Part shown: one piece after another, positions 7,846 through 16,458 of the stretch
Layout of the letters: every line of letters begins with the position of its first letter
How positions within the stretch are numbered: the first letter of the stretch is position 1
Assembly: GCA_011176545.1 (NCBI GenBank)
Contig: DUEN01000057.1
Location: forward strand, 1 to 35,122
Length of the DNA: 35,122 nucleotides
Source: Caldilineae bacterium
Lineage (GTDB): Bacteria > Chloroflexota > Anaerolineae > DUEN01
Direction of reading: 5' to 3'
Program-made: the position numbers and the translations under genes
Notes under the pieces: model-generated
What the model saw: the letters and a program-made list of their open reading frames with translations, nothing else
What the model was told of the DNA's origin: nothing
Databases searched by the model: none

Positions 7846-8439
7846 ATGCAGGACGAAAGCAAGTCAATAGGGGGAGTTCCGGCAGAATCGGCAGTGGCAT
7901 CGCCCCCGAATCTGCTTGAGCGCCTGCCCGGCTGGGGCCGCCTGATCGTCTACTCCCTGATCCTGGCCCTGTTGGCCCTGATGGGCTGGGGTATCGTGCG
8001 GACGGCAGCCGGTCCTGTGGATTCGGGCATGGCTCCCGATTTCACCCTGACCACCTTCCAGGGGGAGACCGTGACCCTGAGCGAGCTGCGCGGCAAAGTG
8101 GTGGTCATCAATTTCTGGGCCTCGTGGTGCCCACCCTGTCGAGAGGAGGCACCCTACCTGGAGCGCACATGGCGCGCATATCGGGATAAAGGTGTGGTGT
8201 TCATCGGGGTCGACTACGCCGATACGGAGAAGAAGGCGCTGGCCTACATCGAGGAGTTCGATATCACGTATCCGAATGGCCCCGACATCGGGACGAAGAT
8301 CTCTCAGGCGTATCGTATCCGGGGGGTTCCTGAGACCTTCTTCGTGGACAAACGGGGACGCCTGCGCGGGGTCCATATCGGCCCGTTAAAGCCGCCCCAA
8401 CTTGAGCAAAAGATCGAAGAACTGCTGGCGGAGCCATAG
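7846..8439 (+). CDS. CcmG/ResA/TlpA-type thiol-disulfide oxidoreductase
   Basis: ATG 7846 with GGGAG about 10 bases upstream; 197 residues. A cytoplasmic N-terminus is followed by one membrane anchor ([19 protein letters not shown], about 33-51), and then a periplasmic or extracytoplasmic thioredoxin fold: [19 protein letters not shown], active site WASWCPPC (Cys95, Cys98) and cis-Pro loop GVPETFFVD. The PDF...L...G..V.L.ELRGK entry is typical of the TlpA/ResA/CcmG group, which reduces apocytochrome c heme-site cysteines. The gene directly precedes ccmF, which supports a role in cytochrome c maturation. CcmG and ResA cannot be told apart by sequence reading alone. Confidence 0.9.
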   Translation: MQDESKSIGGVPAESAVASPPNLLERLPGWGRLIVYSLILALLALMGWGIVRTAAGPVDSGMAPDFTLTTFQGETVTLSELRGKVVVINFWASWCPPCREEAPYLERTWRAYRDKGVVFIGVDYADTEKKALAYIEEFDITYPNGPDIGTKISQAYRIRGVPETFFVDKRGRLRGVHIGPLKPPQLEQKIEELLAEP

Positions 8440-8465
8440 GCGGTCGCCGTCGGCGGGAGGTGTAC

Positions 8466-10532
8466 GTGGTCAACGATCTCGGTTTCCTCGCTTTGGCTCT
8501 CTCCGCGTTGCTGGCCGCCTACGCGGCCGTTGCCGCTTGGTGGAGCACCCGGCATCGTGATGAGCGATGGCTGGAGAGCGCCCGCAACGCGGCTGTGAGC
8601 ACCGCGCCGCTTCTTACCGTGGCTTGTGCAGCCGTAGTGTACAACCTGCTGGCCGGCAACTTCCAGATTTACTACGTGTACAACGTCTCGGCCAGGGCCA
8701 TGCCTCCCTTCCTGAAGGCCACCGCCTTGTGGGGAGGCCAGGCAGGTTCCATCCTGTTCTGGACGTGGCTGATGTCGTTATTCGCCGCGGCCGTGCTTCT
8801 ACGCAAATGGGAAGTGGACCGGCCGCTACTGCCCTGGGTGATCGTCGTCACCATGCTGACCCTGCTCTTCTTCCAAGGGTTATCGCTATTTGTGGCCAGC
8901 CCGTTTGAGCGGCTATGGCAAGACCCTGTCAGCGGTGAGGTCGTGCGTCGCGTCTGGCGTCCCACGGGGTATGTCCCTCTTGTCCCTCTCGATGGCACAG
9001 GACTGAACCCATTGCTCCGACACCCGGGGATGATCGGGCATCCACCTACCCTGTACCTGGGCTTCGTAGGGTTCGTAATCCCGTATGCTTTCGCCATGGC
9101 CGCGCTCATCACCCGTCGCTCCATAGACGATCGCTGGATCCGGACCACCCGACGTTGGACGCTGGTGGCCTGGCTTTTCCTGTCTCTGGGGCTGCTGTTG
9201 GGAGGGCGTTGGGCCTATGACGTACTGGGTTGGGGTGGCTTCTGGGGCTGGGATCCGGTGGAAAACGCCGCCCTCATGCCCTGGTTAACGGGCACAGCCT
9301 TTTTGCACTCCGTGATGATTCAGGAGAAACGCGGGATGTTGAAGGTGTGGAACATGGTGCTCATCATCCTCACCTACAGCCTGGTTATCTTTGGTACCTT
9401 CATTACCCGCAGCGGCGTCATCTCATCCGTACATTCCTTCACCCAGTCCGCCATTGGGCCGGCCTTCTTCACCTTCATCACGGTGACCTTCCTGGCCTCG
9501 CTGGCGTTGCTGACCAGCCGGCTGGACACGCTGCGCAGCGAAAACATCCTGGAGAACTTCCTCTCCCGCGAGGCGGCCTTCCTGGTAAACAACCTGCTCT
9601 TCCTCGGCATTACTTTCGCCGTCTTTTGGGGCACCATCTCCCCCATGGTGACGGAGCTGATCACCGGGGAGAAGATCACAGTAGGGCCGCCGTATTACGA
9701 TCAGGTGACCGGGCCGTTGTTTGGCGCGCTGGTATTGCTCATGGGCCTGGCCCCTTTGCTCGCATGGCGACGCCAATCGCTACCCCATCTGGCTCGAAAA
9801 CTCCTCTGGCCCTTCATAGGCAGCATACTGATCGGGATCGGCCTGGCAATGCTGGGCTACCGAAGTCCTGCCGCGTTGTTCGGCTTCTGGCTTGTGGCTT
9901 TCGTGGGGTTGATCACGCTCCTGGAGTTCTGGAAGGGGGCACAGGCGCGTCGCCGAACCCGCGGGGAGTCATGGCCCGTCGCGCTGGCACGTCTGATCTC
10001 CCGTCATCGGCGTCGTTATGGTGGCTACATGATCCATCTAGGGGTGCTCATGATGGCCCTGGGGGTCATCGGCACGCACTTCTACCAACAGGAGACCGAG
10101 GCCACGTTGGCTTTAGGGGAACAGCTGGACTTCGGGCCGTATACGCTGCAATTCGATAACCTGCGCGCCTACAGCCTCGAGGGCGGTGATCGTCAAGTGA
10201 CGGAGGCCGTCCTGACGATCTACAAGGACGGGCGCCCCGTGCGCACGTTGCGGCCTCGGCGGGACTTTTTCATCAGCGCCCAACAGCCGATGACCATCCC
10301 CTCCGTGTGGAGCCGCCCCCAGGAGGATCTGTACGCCTTGCTGATAGCCTGGGAAACCGATCCTGAACTGACCGCAACTTTCAAGGTGTATATCAATCCG
10401 CTCATCAACTGGCTGTGGCTCGGCGGCCTGACCTTCGTGTTGGGCACCGTGGTCGCGGCTTGGCCCGAGCCAGCGATCCAACAACGCTGGAAGCTGGTCC
10501 TCCAGCGGGAGCCGATGCCGGAGGTGGCGTGA
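8466..10532 (+). CDS. ccmF: Cytochrome c heme lyase subunit CcmF
   Basis: GGGAGG at 8454-8459 touches GTG 8460 but is 6 bases before GTG 8466, so the latter is preferred (688 aa). The protein is polytopic, with the heme-handling WWD block WGGFWGWDPVENAALMPW around residue 260, preceded by HPGMIGHPPTLYLGFVG and followed by FGTFITRSGVISSVHSF, all CcmF/CcsA hallmarks. The length fits CcmF. The C-terminal part has the usual extracytoplasmic domain and a last membrane helix (INWLWLGGLTFVLGTVVAAWP). CcmF works with CcmH to attach heme to apocytochromes. CcmA, B, C and E are not in the window, so the System I set is split or incomplete here. Confidence 0.95.
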   Translation: MVNDLGFLALALSALLAAYAAVAAWWSTRHRDERWLESARNAAVSTAPLLTVACAAVVYNLLAGNFQIYYVYNVSARAMPPFLKATALWGGQAGSILFWTWLMSLFAAAVLLRKWEVDRPLLPWVIVVTMLTLLFFQGLSLFVASPFERLWQDPVSGEVVRRVWRPTGYVPLVPLDGTGLNPLLRHPGMIGHPPTLYLGFVGFVIPYAFAMAALITRRSIDDRWIRTTRRWTLVAWLFLSLGLLLGGRWAYDVLGWGGFWGWDPVENAALMPWLTGTAFLHSVMIQEKRGMLKVWNMVLIILTYSLVIFGTFITRSGVISSVHSFTQSAIGPAFFTFITVTFLASLALLTSRLDTLRSENILENFLSREAAFLVNNLLFLGITFAVFWGTISPMVTELITGEKITVGPPYYDQVTGPLFGALVLLMGLAPLLAWRRQSLPHLARKLLWPFIGSILIGIGLAMLGYRSPAALFGFWLVAFVGLITLLEFWKGAQARRRTRGESWPVALARLISRHRRRYGGYMIHLGVLMMALGVIGTHFYQQETEATLALGEQLDFGPYTLQFDNLRAYSLEGGDRQVTEAVLTIYKDGRPVRTLRPRRDFFISAQQPMTIPSVWSRPQEDLYALLIAWETDPELTATFKVYINPLINWLWLGGLTFVLGTVVAAWPEPAIQQRWKLVLQREPMPEVA

Positions 10533-10594
10533 TTCAAAGAAGAGGAGGAAATTGGGGATCGGGCGACCGGAAACCGGAGATGGGAGAAGGAGGT
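10533..10594 (+). repeat. Short GGAAACCGGAGATGGGAGA-type intergenic repeat between ccmF and ccmH
   Basis: The 62-bp gap consists of near-repeating words (ggggatcgggcgaccggaa, accggagatgggagaag). A related degenerate stretch (ccgagaaccgagacgtggg, then agaccg) occurs at 2276-2300. It also supplies the AAGGAGG ribosome binding site of ccmH. Confidence 0.4.
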
Positions 10595-11065
10595 ATGTGG
10601 CGAAGGACTTGGATCACAGCAGGGGCGCTGCTCCTCGTTCTGGCCCTGGTGACCACGGCGGCCGCCCAGGAGCCTACGGCGGATGATGTGAATCGCATCG
10701 CGAAGAAGCTCTATTGCCCGGTGTGTCCTAATACGCCTTTGGATGTGTGCGAGACCCAGGCATGCGAGGACTGGCGGGAGCAGATCCGGGACATGTTGGC
10801 CGAGGGGTACGATGACCAGGCCATCATCGATTACTTCGTCGCCCAGTACGGGGTCCGGGTGTTAGCATCCCCGCCCCGTCGGGGATTCACCGCCCTGGTG
10901 TGGGTTCTGCCCTTTGTGGGATTACTGGCCGGCGGGTGGCTGTTGGTTGGTGTCTTCCGGCGCCGAGGTGTCACTTCTGCGAGCTCTACCGTGTGGCATG
11001 AGGAGTTGCCTACCGTCCCGCCCGAGTATCTGGCTCGCCTGGAAGACGATGTACGGAAAGGATAG
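10595..11065 (+). CDS. ccmH: Cytochrome c biogenesis protein CcmH (CcmH/CycL/Ccl2 type)
   Basis: ATG 10595 has AAGGAGG directly upstream. The 156-residue protein has a signal peptide (ITAGALLLVLALVTTAAAQ), then the CcmH domain with LYCPVC (Cys41, Cys44), a DMLAEGYDDQAIIDYFVAQYG helix pair and a C-terminal membrane helix (ALVWVLPFVGLLAGGWLLVG). The classic motif is LRCxxCQ; here it is CPVCPNTPLDVCETQAC, which adds Cys52 and Cys57 close to the CxxC. The protein should be exposed outside the cytoplasmic membrane and reduce or hold apocytochrome c for CcmF. The following gene starts 3 bases after its stop. Confidence 0.93.
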   Translation: MWRRTWITAGALLLVLALVTTAAAQEPTADDVNRIAKKLYCPVCPNTPLDVCETQACEDWREQIRDMLAEGYDDQAIIDYFVAQYGVRVLASPPRRGFTALVWVLPFVGLLAGGWLLVGVFRRRGVTSASSTVWHEELPTVPPEYLARLEDDVRKG

Positions 11066-11068
11066 AAC

Positions 11069-11536
11069 ATGATGGCCCCGGGAAGCATTCTGCTTGGCAT
11101 CGTTATGTTGATGGCGTTCGTAGTTGTCGCGGCATGGCCATGGCTGCGTCCGGTAAGGCAGCGGCCTACCCACAAGGGGGCGGACCCCCGGCTGGCGTAC
11201 AAGGCACTGGTGGCTTCGATCCGCGAGCTCGACTTCGATTATCAAGCCGGGCTTGTGACAGAGGAGGACTACCGGCGGTTGCGAGATCATTTGGCTCGGC
11301 GGGCCGCTGCCTTGTTGCAGGAGATAGACCACCGGACCACGCAGGAAGCCGAGCTGGAAGCCCAAATTGAGGCGATGGTGCGTGCTTTGCGGACCCAACG
11401 CCGACAGCCAGCTGTGAAACCATCCCCGATGGGTGGCCCCCTCTGTCCTCGATGCGGACATCAAGGAGAAGCCGACGATCGGTTCTGCGCCCGTTGTGGA
11501 CAATCTTTGACAGGGGAGGTCACCGTAACGTCATGA
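11069..11536 (+). CDS. CcmI-like membrane protein with C-terminal zinc ribbon
   Basis: 155 residues from ATG 11069. There is one N-terminal membrane helix (ILLGIVMLMAFVVVAAWPWL), then a cytoplasmic-type helical segment ASIRELDFDYQAGLVTEEDYRRLRDHL that is characteristic of the CcmI/CycH N-terminal region, then a coiled stretch (about 75-115). It ends in a zinc ribbon CPRCGHQGEADDRFCARCG. The E.coli-type TPR half of CcmI is absent and is replaced by the ribbon. Its position after ccmH suggests it is the local apocytochrome-handling partner. Its stop overlaps the next start by 4 bases (ATGA), indicating an operon. Confidence 0.8.
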   Translation: MMAPGSILLGIVMLMAFVVVAAWPWLRPVRQRPTHKGADPRLAYKALVASIRELDFDYQAGLVTEEDYRRLRDHLARRAAALLQEIDHRTTQEAELEAQIEAMVRALRTQRRQPAVKPSPMGGPLCPRCGHQGEADDRFCARCGQSLTGEVTVTS

Positions 11537-12762
11537 AATCTTCGCGCCTTGCTGTTGCGATTCTCGTCTTCGCCTGGGTCTCCTTCTTCGCTTTCCCTAC
11601 CGTCTTGGCCCAGACGCCAGAGCCCGCACCGGGGATCACCATCACGGGACAGATCGTCAATGGAACCCCAGGTGGACCTTCGCCGTCGAACGTGTCCCTG
11701 ATGCTGCATGCCTATGAAGGGCGCATGATGGTGGACATGATCCATGGCACCTCCGATGCGGAAGGGCGCTTTCGCTTCGAGGACGTCCCAGCCCCCGCAG
11801 GGCGTAGCTTCGAGGTGATGGCCACATATCGCGATGTCGTCTATTTCAGCGAACGGGTTGAGCCCGAGCCAGGCCAGATGCAGCTTGACCTGCCCGTTAC
11901 CGTCTACGAGACGACCACCGACACGACGGCCGTGCGGGTGGAGCAATTGCACATCCTGCTCGATTTCTCTCCCGAGAGGATGCATGTGGTCCAGATCTAT
12001 GTCCTCTCCAACACTGGCGACCGTGCAGTGGTGGCGGACGGCCAGGAGGGGCTCCGCTTTCGATTACCTGCTGGCGCGACGGAGGTGAGCTTCCGAGGGG
12101 ATCAGGACGGCACCCGCTTTGTGAGGGAGGAAGGCGGATTCGTCGATACGGCGCCCGTCGCTCCCGGCACGGGAACACTCTCCACGGTGGTGATTTACAC
12201 CATCCCGTATGATGAAGGGATCGAGTTGACCGTACCGGTGGACTATCCCACAATGAGCGCGGGCGTCCTGGTCCCGCAGGTGGGGGTGACCCTCTCCGGC
12301 GAGGGATGGGACGCGGGTCAGGAGATGAACATACAGGGGCGTCCGTACCTCCTGCATAGCTTCGGACATGTCCCTCTAGCCCCAGGCGACGTGGTGCGTT
12401 TCACGATCACGGGACGGCCCGATCTGACCTCACTGACTGGCGCCACGGCCGAGACTCGCGGCGGGGCCGGCGTTCCGTCGTGGGTGTTCGCCCTGGGCCT
12501 GGGATTCTCGCTGATCCTCATCACGGCCGGCGGCATCTGGTGGTGGCGGGACCGCAGATCAGAGAGCGCCGTCGCTTCGGTTGAGCCGGATGATCTGGCA
12601 TCGGTGTTGCAGGCCATAGCGGAGCTGGATGACGCCCATGCGGCCGGCACCATCGATGAGCTGACGTACCGGGCCGAACGGGAGCGGCTACAAGCCCTGG
12701 CGATCCGTCACCTCAGGGCCGATGACATGGTGGGAGACGCGTCAGAGACACCGGGCACATGA
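11533..12762 (+). CDS. Exported carboxypeptidase-regulatory-like protein with membrane anchor
   Basis: ATG 11533 overlaps the upstream stop by 4 bases; 409 residues. A signal peptide (VAILVFAWVSFFAFPTVLAQ) is followed by a beta-rich domain: ITGQIVNGTPGG..., DAEGRFRFEDVPAPAG, YRDVVYFSE resembles a carboxypeptidase regulatory (CarboxypepD_reg) fold. A second beta-rich region (about 120-300) follows, then one membrane helix (SWVFALGLGFSLILITAGGIWWW) and a cytoplasmic tail with IAELDDAHAAGTIDELTYRAERERL, reminiscent of the CcmI segment and of SHOCT-like motifs. I do not know the function. Being locked into the ccm operon suggests an accessory role at the extracytoplasmic face. Confidence 0.7.
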   Translation: MKSSRLAVAILVFAWVSFFAFPTVLAQTPEPAPGITITGQIVNGTPGGPSPSNVSLMLHAYEGRMMVDMIHGTSDAEGRFRFEDVPAPAGRSFEVMATYRDVVYFSERVEPEPGQMQLDLPVTVYETTTDTTAVRVEQLHILLDFSPERMHVVQIYVLSNTGDRAVVADGQEGLRFRLPAGATEVSFRGDQDGTRFVREEGGFVDTAPVAPGTGTLSTVVIYTIPYDEGIELTVPVDYPTMSAGVLVPQVGVTLSGEGWDAGQEMNIQGRPYLLHSFGHVPLAPGDVVRFTITGRPDLTSLTGATAETRGGAGVPSWVFALGLGFSLILITAGGIWWWRDRRSESAVASVEPDDLASVLQAIAELDDAHAAGTIDELTYRAERERLQALAIRHLRADDMVGDASETPGT

Positions 12763-13280
12763 AACAGCCAAAGAGACGCCTGGGGCCGATCTTCCTCATC
12801 ACCCTCGGCGTGATCCTGCTCGTCGTATCCCTGGGATATTGGCGCTTCACTGCGACGCTCGAGCGTCCGCAGGCGGCCACTCTACCTCCCACACTGGCCG
12901 GGTTTCCACTGGTTAAGGCCGCCTACGGAGAAGAGGCGGTAGCAGAGATCGCGCGTCTACATGGCAAGGGCTTCCCCCTGGTGGCCGGAGCGATGGGCAT
13001 GTATGGGAGCCATGGTCAGGCGATGCTGTGGGTAGCGAGAGCACCGCTCCGCCCGATCGCGGCGCGCATGGTAGCCGCGATGCAGGAGCGGATCGCCGTG
13101 GGAACCTCACCGTTCATCCCGGTGGGCACTCGACAGGACGGCCGGCGGACAGTGTACGAACTGACCGGCATGGGCTTGCGACATTTCTACTTTCAGTCGT
13201 CGGCCCAGGTCATCTGGCTGGCCGCCGATCCATCCGTTGCCGATCGCGCGTTAAAAGAAGCACTGGCCTTTTATCCGTAG
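12759..13280 (+). CDS. Membrane-anchored hypothetical protein, last gene of ccm cluster
   Basis: Start ATG 12759 overlaps the upstream stop (ATGA); 173 residues. One N-terminal helix (IFLITLGVILLVVSLGYWRF) anchors an extracytoplasmic domain of about 140 residues that begins LPPTLAGFPLVKAAYGEEAVAEIARLHGKGFPLV. His/Met/Gly-rich patches (LHGKGF, MGMYGSHGQAMLW) are visible. I do not recognise a named family. The overlap and anchoring suggest a companion of the preceding exported protein. After it, 680 bp without a gene separate this operon from the next. Confidence 0.65.
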   Translation: MKQPKRRLGPIFLITLGVILLVVSLGYWRFTATLERPQAATLPPTLAGFPLVKAAYGEEAVAEIARLHGKGFPLVAGAMGMYGSHGQAMLWVARAPLRPIAARMVAAMQERIAVGTSPFIPVGTRQDGRRTVYELTGMGLRHFYFQSSAQVIWLAADPSVADRALKEALAFYP

Positions 13281-13322
13281 CCGCAACATATGAATCCTGG
13301 CCTCCAGGAAGCGACAAGGCCC

Positions 13323-13352
13323 TGTAGGGGCGACCGGCCGGTCGCCCCTACA
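13323..13352. repeat. 30-bp palindromic element (copy B, intergenic)
   Basis: Perfect arms TGTAGGGGCGACCGG / CCGGTCGCCCCTACA with no loop. It shares the core GTAGGGGCGA-M-CGGCCG-K-TCGCC with the intragenic copy at 3195-3224. Confidence 0.85.
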
Positions 13353-13962
13353 AAATTCGCACATTATTTGTTCATAAATGAGGTCATCCGATCTCTACGT
13401 CGGTTCCAGAAGCTTATCCGAAACGAATGACAAGGCCGCATGTTTCTTTCGCCGTGCGAAGGTCAATAAGACCCGTCAGATTTCCAGCGTAGCCTACTTG
13501 AACCGGAGCCGCTGCTGTTGACGATAAGTTGGCTTGTCAAGTGATCCCCGGAAAACCTGACACACCGATTTCCTTACATTTCAGCCTCGCACCTGCTATT
13601 TCTCAGCTTCATCTAAAGGATTCACCCCGAGTCAAAGCTGGTGAGAGGCTGAATAAGAGCATTTCTGGAAGGGCTGGCGCCCCTCTAGGCCTCTCTGCTG
13701 AGCCTGCTCGCAGCGAAAGCTGTGAGGAGGGGGACCTACAGGGGGGCAACCTCGCAGATGAGCCCAGGCGGGATTCTTGCCCAAGTTCGCGTGCCGCATG
13801 CACCGCGTGGAAATCGGTGTGACAGATCTGGAAGTAGGCGTTTTGGCGCGGTCGCACCTCCGTTGAAAGGCGCTGTTCGGTCACGCGTCTAGATGTTACA
13901 CTGGATGCGGGGCTAAGGAGCCGATGGAGGGCCGCGAGTCACATCGGAAAGGGGGTATCGGC
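13353..13962. other. Intergenic region with degenerate stem-loop repeat, no gene
   Basis: No frame here has convincing coding character. Bases 13600-13700 hold CTCAGCTTC...GAGGCTGAATAAGAGC, arranged like the repeat-rich gap at 21084-21192 (AGCTGAAAAAATAAGCTC). A promoter for the Rieske operon should lie near 13860-13910 but only a poorly spaced TTGAAA and TAGATG pair is visible. Confidence 0.45.
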
Positions 13963-14535
13963 ATGGGAGCGCGATCTGAGCAACCTGGCAGAAACGTTTC
14001 CCGACGAGAGCTGCTGAACTATGCCTGGCTCGCCTCACTTGGCTTCTTGCTGGTCGATCTCGGCGGCATGGGCTACCTGTTCGCCCGTCCCCGCTTTCGT
14101 AAAGGCGAGTTTGGTGGCCAATTCGAGCTGGGCCGCGCGCGTGACGTGTTCCCCCCACCCGGCGGGGATCCTATCCGGAAGCCCAAAGGGCGGTTTTGGC
14201 TATGCCGCACAGAGGAGGGACTAGTTGTTGCTCTCTACAGAGTATGCACCCATCTTGGATGCCTGTACGGTTGGCGGTCAGAAGAGCACAAGTTTATCTG
14301 TCCCTGCCACGGCACTCAGTACCAGCTCGACGGCACGTATATCCGTGGTCCGGCCCCTCGTAGCGCGGATCGGTTCGTGATCCGCCTGCTGGATGACCAG
14401 GGTAACGAGGTCGCAGCCACTGATGAGCAGGGAAACCCGCTGGAGTTGCCGGATGAAGACTTACTGGTCGTAGTAGATACGGGCCGGCTCATCCGAGGAA
14501 AGCCGCGCGGCGTGCGCTATCCCGTCCCCACCTGA
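13963..14535 (+). CDS. Rieske [2Fe-2S] protein with twin-arginine-like anchor
   Basis: ATG 13963 is preferred because GGAAAGGGGG lies 7 bases upstream; ATG 13924 is possible but its AAGGAG is only 3 bases away. The 190-residue product has SRRELL followed by a hydrophobic segment (about 20-40), a Tat-type signal or anchor as in bc-complex Rieske proteins. Box 1 is CTHLGC (Cys95, His97, Cys100) and box 2 CPCHGT (Cys113, Cys115, His116), giving the full cluster ligand set and disulfide pair. No cytochrome b follows, so it is not a standard bc1 operon; it heads a cluster of metal and thiol genes and may be a stand-alone redox protein. Its stop overlaps the ABC gene start by 1 base. Confidence 0.92.
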   Translation: MGARSEQPGRNVSRRELLNYAWLASLGFLLVDLGGMGYLFARPRFRKGEFGGQFELGRARDVFPPPGGDPIRKPKGRFWLCRTEEGLVVALYRVCTHLGCLYGWRSEEHKFICPCHGTQYQLDGTYIRGPAPRSADRFVIRLLDDQGNEVAATDEQGNPLELPDEDLLVVVDTGRLIRGKPRGVRYPVPT

Positions 14536-15401
14536 TGCATGGCAAGACAAGGAAGATGTCAGCAAACACACTGATCCGTATAGAGGGCTTGCACAAGACA
14601 TACCACCGCGGCCAGGAAACCGTGGAGGCGCTGCGGGGCATCGATTTGATGGTAGAGGAGGGTGAGTTCCTCACCGTCATGGGGCCTTCAGGTTGCGGCA
14701 AGTCCACATTGCTGCACATCATCGGTGGCATCGATCGCCCCACGGCCGGCCGCGTGGTCGTGGACGGCGTCGATCTCGGCAGCCTGGACGAGGAGGCATT
14801 GACCCGATTCCGGCGCGAGAAGGTGGGATTCGTGTTCCAGTTCTACAACCTGCTCCCTACGCTGACCGCTTTGCAAAACGTGGAGCTGCCGCTCATCGCG
14901 CTGGGATACCCACGCGTGGCCCGGCGCACGATGGCCCGCGCTGTGCTGGAAATGGTCGGCCTGGGCGATCGCCTACATCACAAACCGGCCGAGCTGTCTG
15001 GAGGCCAGCAACAGCGCGTGGCCATCGCCCGGGCCATCGTGGCCAACCGGCGGTTGATCCTGGCCGATGAGCCGACCGGTGATCTGGACTCTGTCTCCTC
15101 ACGCCAGGTGGTTGATCTGATGTGGAACCTCAATCAGAGCCTGGGCCTCACGTTTATCATCGTCACTCACGACCCTGCGGTGGGGGAACGGGGAACGCGC
15201 ACGATCTACCTGCAGGACGGCCGCGTGGTAGGCGAAGAGCGACGGGGGATGCTGCAGGCAACGGAGGTGCGGGGTGGAGCGTTGCCCGGACGGGCCGTAT
15301 GCTCTCCCGCTGTTCCACACTCCACTTCATCGAGTGGTATCGTCTTGACCCTGGTTGGAGCGCTGCGGGTAGACCAGTCACGAGAGGAGGTAGACGGATG
15401 A
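14535..15401 (+). CDS. LolD/MacB-type ABC transporter ATP-binding protein
   Basis: 288 residues from ATG 14535 (one-base overlap with the Rieske stop); ATG 14556 is an alternative with AAGGA before it. It shows Walker [11 protein letters not shown]-loop [22 protein letters not shown], signature [14 protein letters not shown], Walker [14 protein letters not shown] and H-loop IIVTHD, which are diagnostic of the MacB/LolD/FtsE group. After residue ~238 there is an unusual 50-residue tail with no ABC homology visible. The tail ends in a 4-base ATGA overlap with the next gene, so it appears genuinely translated. No FtsX/MacB-like permease is anywhere in the window, so the partner must be elsewhere or lost. 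Confidence 0.9.
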   Translation: MHGKTRKMSANTLIRIEGLHKTYHRGQETVEALRGIDLMVEEGEFLTVMGPSGCGKSTLLHIIGGIDRPTAGRVVVDGVDLGSLDEEALTRFRREKVGFVFQFYNLLPTLTALQNVELPLIALGYPRVARRTMARAVLEMVGLGDRLHHKPAELSGGQQQRVAIARAIVANRRLILADEPTGDLDSVSSRQVVDLMWNLNQSLGLTFIIVTHDPAVGERGTRTIYLQDGRVVGEERRGMLQATEVRGGALPGRAVCSPAVPHSTSSSGIVLTLVGALRVDQSREEVDG

Positions 15402-15865
15402 TAAGTTCGCGCTTCGCGCTGTTCACTTTATCGATCCTTACCATCGCCGTCCTGATCCTAGCCGCCTGCGGGGCCGGCGGCGCGGCCACTGCACCTGAGA
15501 AGCAGGCCTCGCAAACGCAGGAGGTGCCCGTAGAAGGGGGCGGCAGCTACACCGATATCAACGCCGCCGAGCTGGCGACCATGCTAGAGAACAAAGATTT
15601 CCTGTTGATCAACGTCCACGTCCCGTACGCGGGCGAGATCGAGGGCACCGACGTCTTCATTCCCTTCAATGAGATCGAGCAGAACCTGGACAAGCTGCCG
15701 GCTGACATGGGCGCAAAGCTTGTGGTCTATTGTCGCAGCGGAGGGATGAGCGCCATCGCTGCCCGCACGCTGGTGAAGCTGGGTTACACCAATGTGTGGA
15801 ACCTGGACCGCGGGATGATCGGCTGGGAGCAGGCCGGCTACTCGCTGGTGAACAAAAGCCGATGA
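15398..15865 (+). CDS. Rhodanese-domain lipoprotein
   Basis: ATG 15398 with GAGGAGG 7 bases upstream and a 4-base overlap with the ABC gene; 155 residues. Signal peptide with perfect lipobox LAAC (LTIAVLILAACGAGG), then a linker and a rhodanese domain: YTDINAAELATMLENKDFLLINVHVPYAGEI, then VVYCRSGGMSAIAARTL with catalytic Cys in CRSGGMS, and GYTNVWNLDRGMIGWEQAGY. Rhodaneses carry sulfane sulfur or bind thiols or metals. As a lipoprotein it sits on the outer face of the cytoplasmic membrane. Its position between a Rieske/ABC pair and an HMA lipoprotein suggests extracytoplasmic sulfur or metal handling. Confidence 0.9.
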   Translation: MISSRFALFTLSILTIAVLILAACGAGGAATAPEKQASQTQEVPVEGGGSYTDINAAELATMLENKDFLLINVHVPYAGEIEGTDVFIPFNEIEQNLDKLPADMGAKLVVYCRSGGMSAIAARTLVKLGYTNVWNLDRGMIGWEQAGYSLVNKSR

Positions 15866-15999
15866 GGATAGAGATGAAGCCCATTCATACCTTTACCGTA
15901 TCACCGATGAGGCTTTGGGCCTCCGGCGCGATTTCCTGGCCCGGTGATAGCATAAGGAGGAGGCTGAGGCCCGAACACGAACGACATGGAGGAGCGGAT

Positions 16000-16458
16000 A
16001 TGAACGGAAGGAGGACGATTTGGATGTCGCTTCTGCTCCTGGTCATGATCTCTGGACCGGTCGCACTGGCCGGGTGTGGTGTGATCCCATCGGCGCTCCT
16101 GCTGTCCGAGACGCCAACCAGCCCAACGGCAGAGACGGCCCCACCTCGTCCGGCCACCGCGACGGCGGTAGCCCCCACGGAGAGCACACCCACCCCTGAA
16201 TCAGGCGCCGGCCAGGTCGCTCTCAAGACGGTAACGCTGCGGGTCTCCGGCTTCACTTGAATGGGCTGCGTGAGGCGAGCCATCGCCTTTATCCGGCAGT
16301 TGCCGGGCATCCACGAAGCCACGGGTGATCTGCAGACGGTCACCGTCACTTATGACCCTGGCCAGGTCAGCGTCGAAGAGATCAGCCAGGCTATCGAACG
16401 AGCCGGGTATCATGTCGAGGAGATCATTTCAGACCGATACTCGGTGCCATCGCCATGA
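16000..16458 (+). CDS. Candidate selenoprotein: HMA-domain lipoprotein with in-frame TGA at first metal Cys
   Basis: ATG 16000 with GGAGGAG upstream opens a lipoprotein: signal peptide, lipobox LAGC, a Thr/Pro/Ala-rich linker, then KTVTLRVSGFT. TGA occurs at 16258-16260, and the same frame continues MGCVRRAIAFIRQLPGIHEA...VTVTYDPGQVSVEEISQAIERAGYHVEEI to 16458. Joined, the region is one complete HMA fold whose metal loop reads GFT-U-MGC. In the other HMA domains here (GMSCSFC, GLDCATC, GLHCASC) this position is the first Cys of CxxC. Read with selenocysteine the protein has 152 residues. A SECIS-like hairpin follows the TGA. Alternatives are a Cys-to-stop mutation (one base from TGC/TGT), or a separate ORF restarting at the ATG right after the TGA, which would split the domain. 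Confidence 0.7.
16274..16287 (+). promoter_or_regulatory. SECIS-like hairpin downstream of in-frame TGA
   Basis: GGCGA-GCCA-TCGCC, a 5-bp stem with a 4-base loop starting with G. The loop begins 18 bases after the TGA. As I recall, bacterial SECIS elements need a short stem with G among the first two loop bases and the loop roughly 16-37 bases after UGA, so this fits, though the stem is short. Confidence 0.45.

Noticed and set aside
7618..7870. Two overlapping short frames before the CcmG-like gene
   Set aside because: Neither has a plausible start or protein-like composition, and both run into the clear start at 7846.
13529..13822. 97-residue open frame in the gap before the Rieske gene
   Set aside because: Its composition follows the degenerate repeat DNA, no ribosome binding site is seen, and no domain is recognisable.
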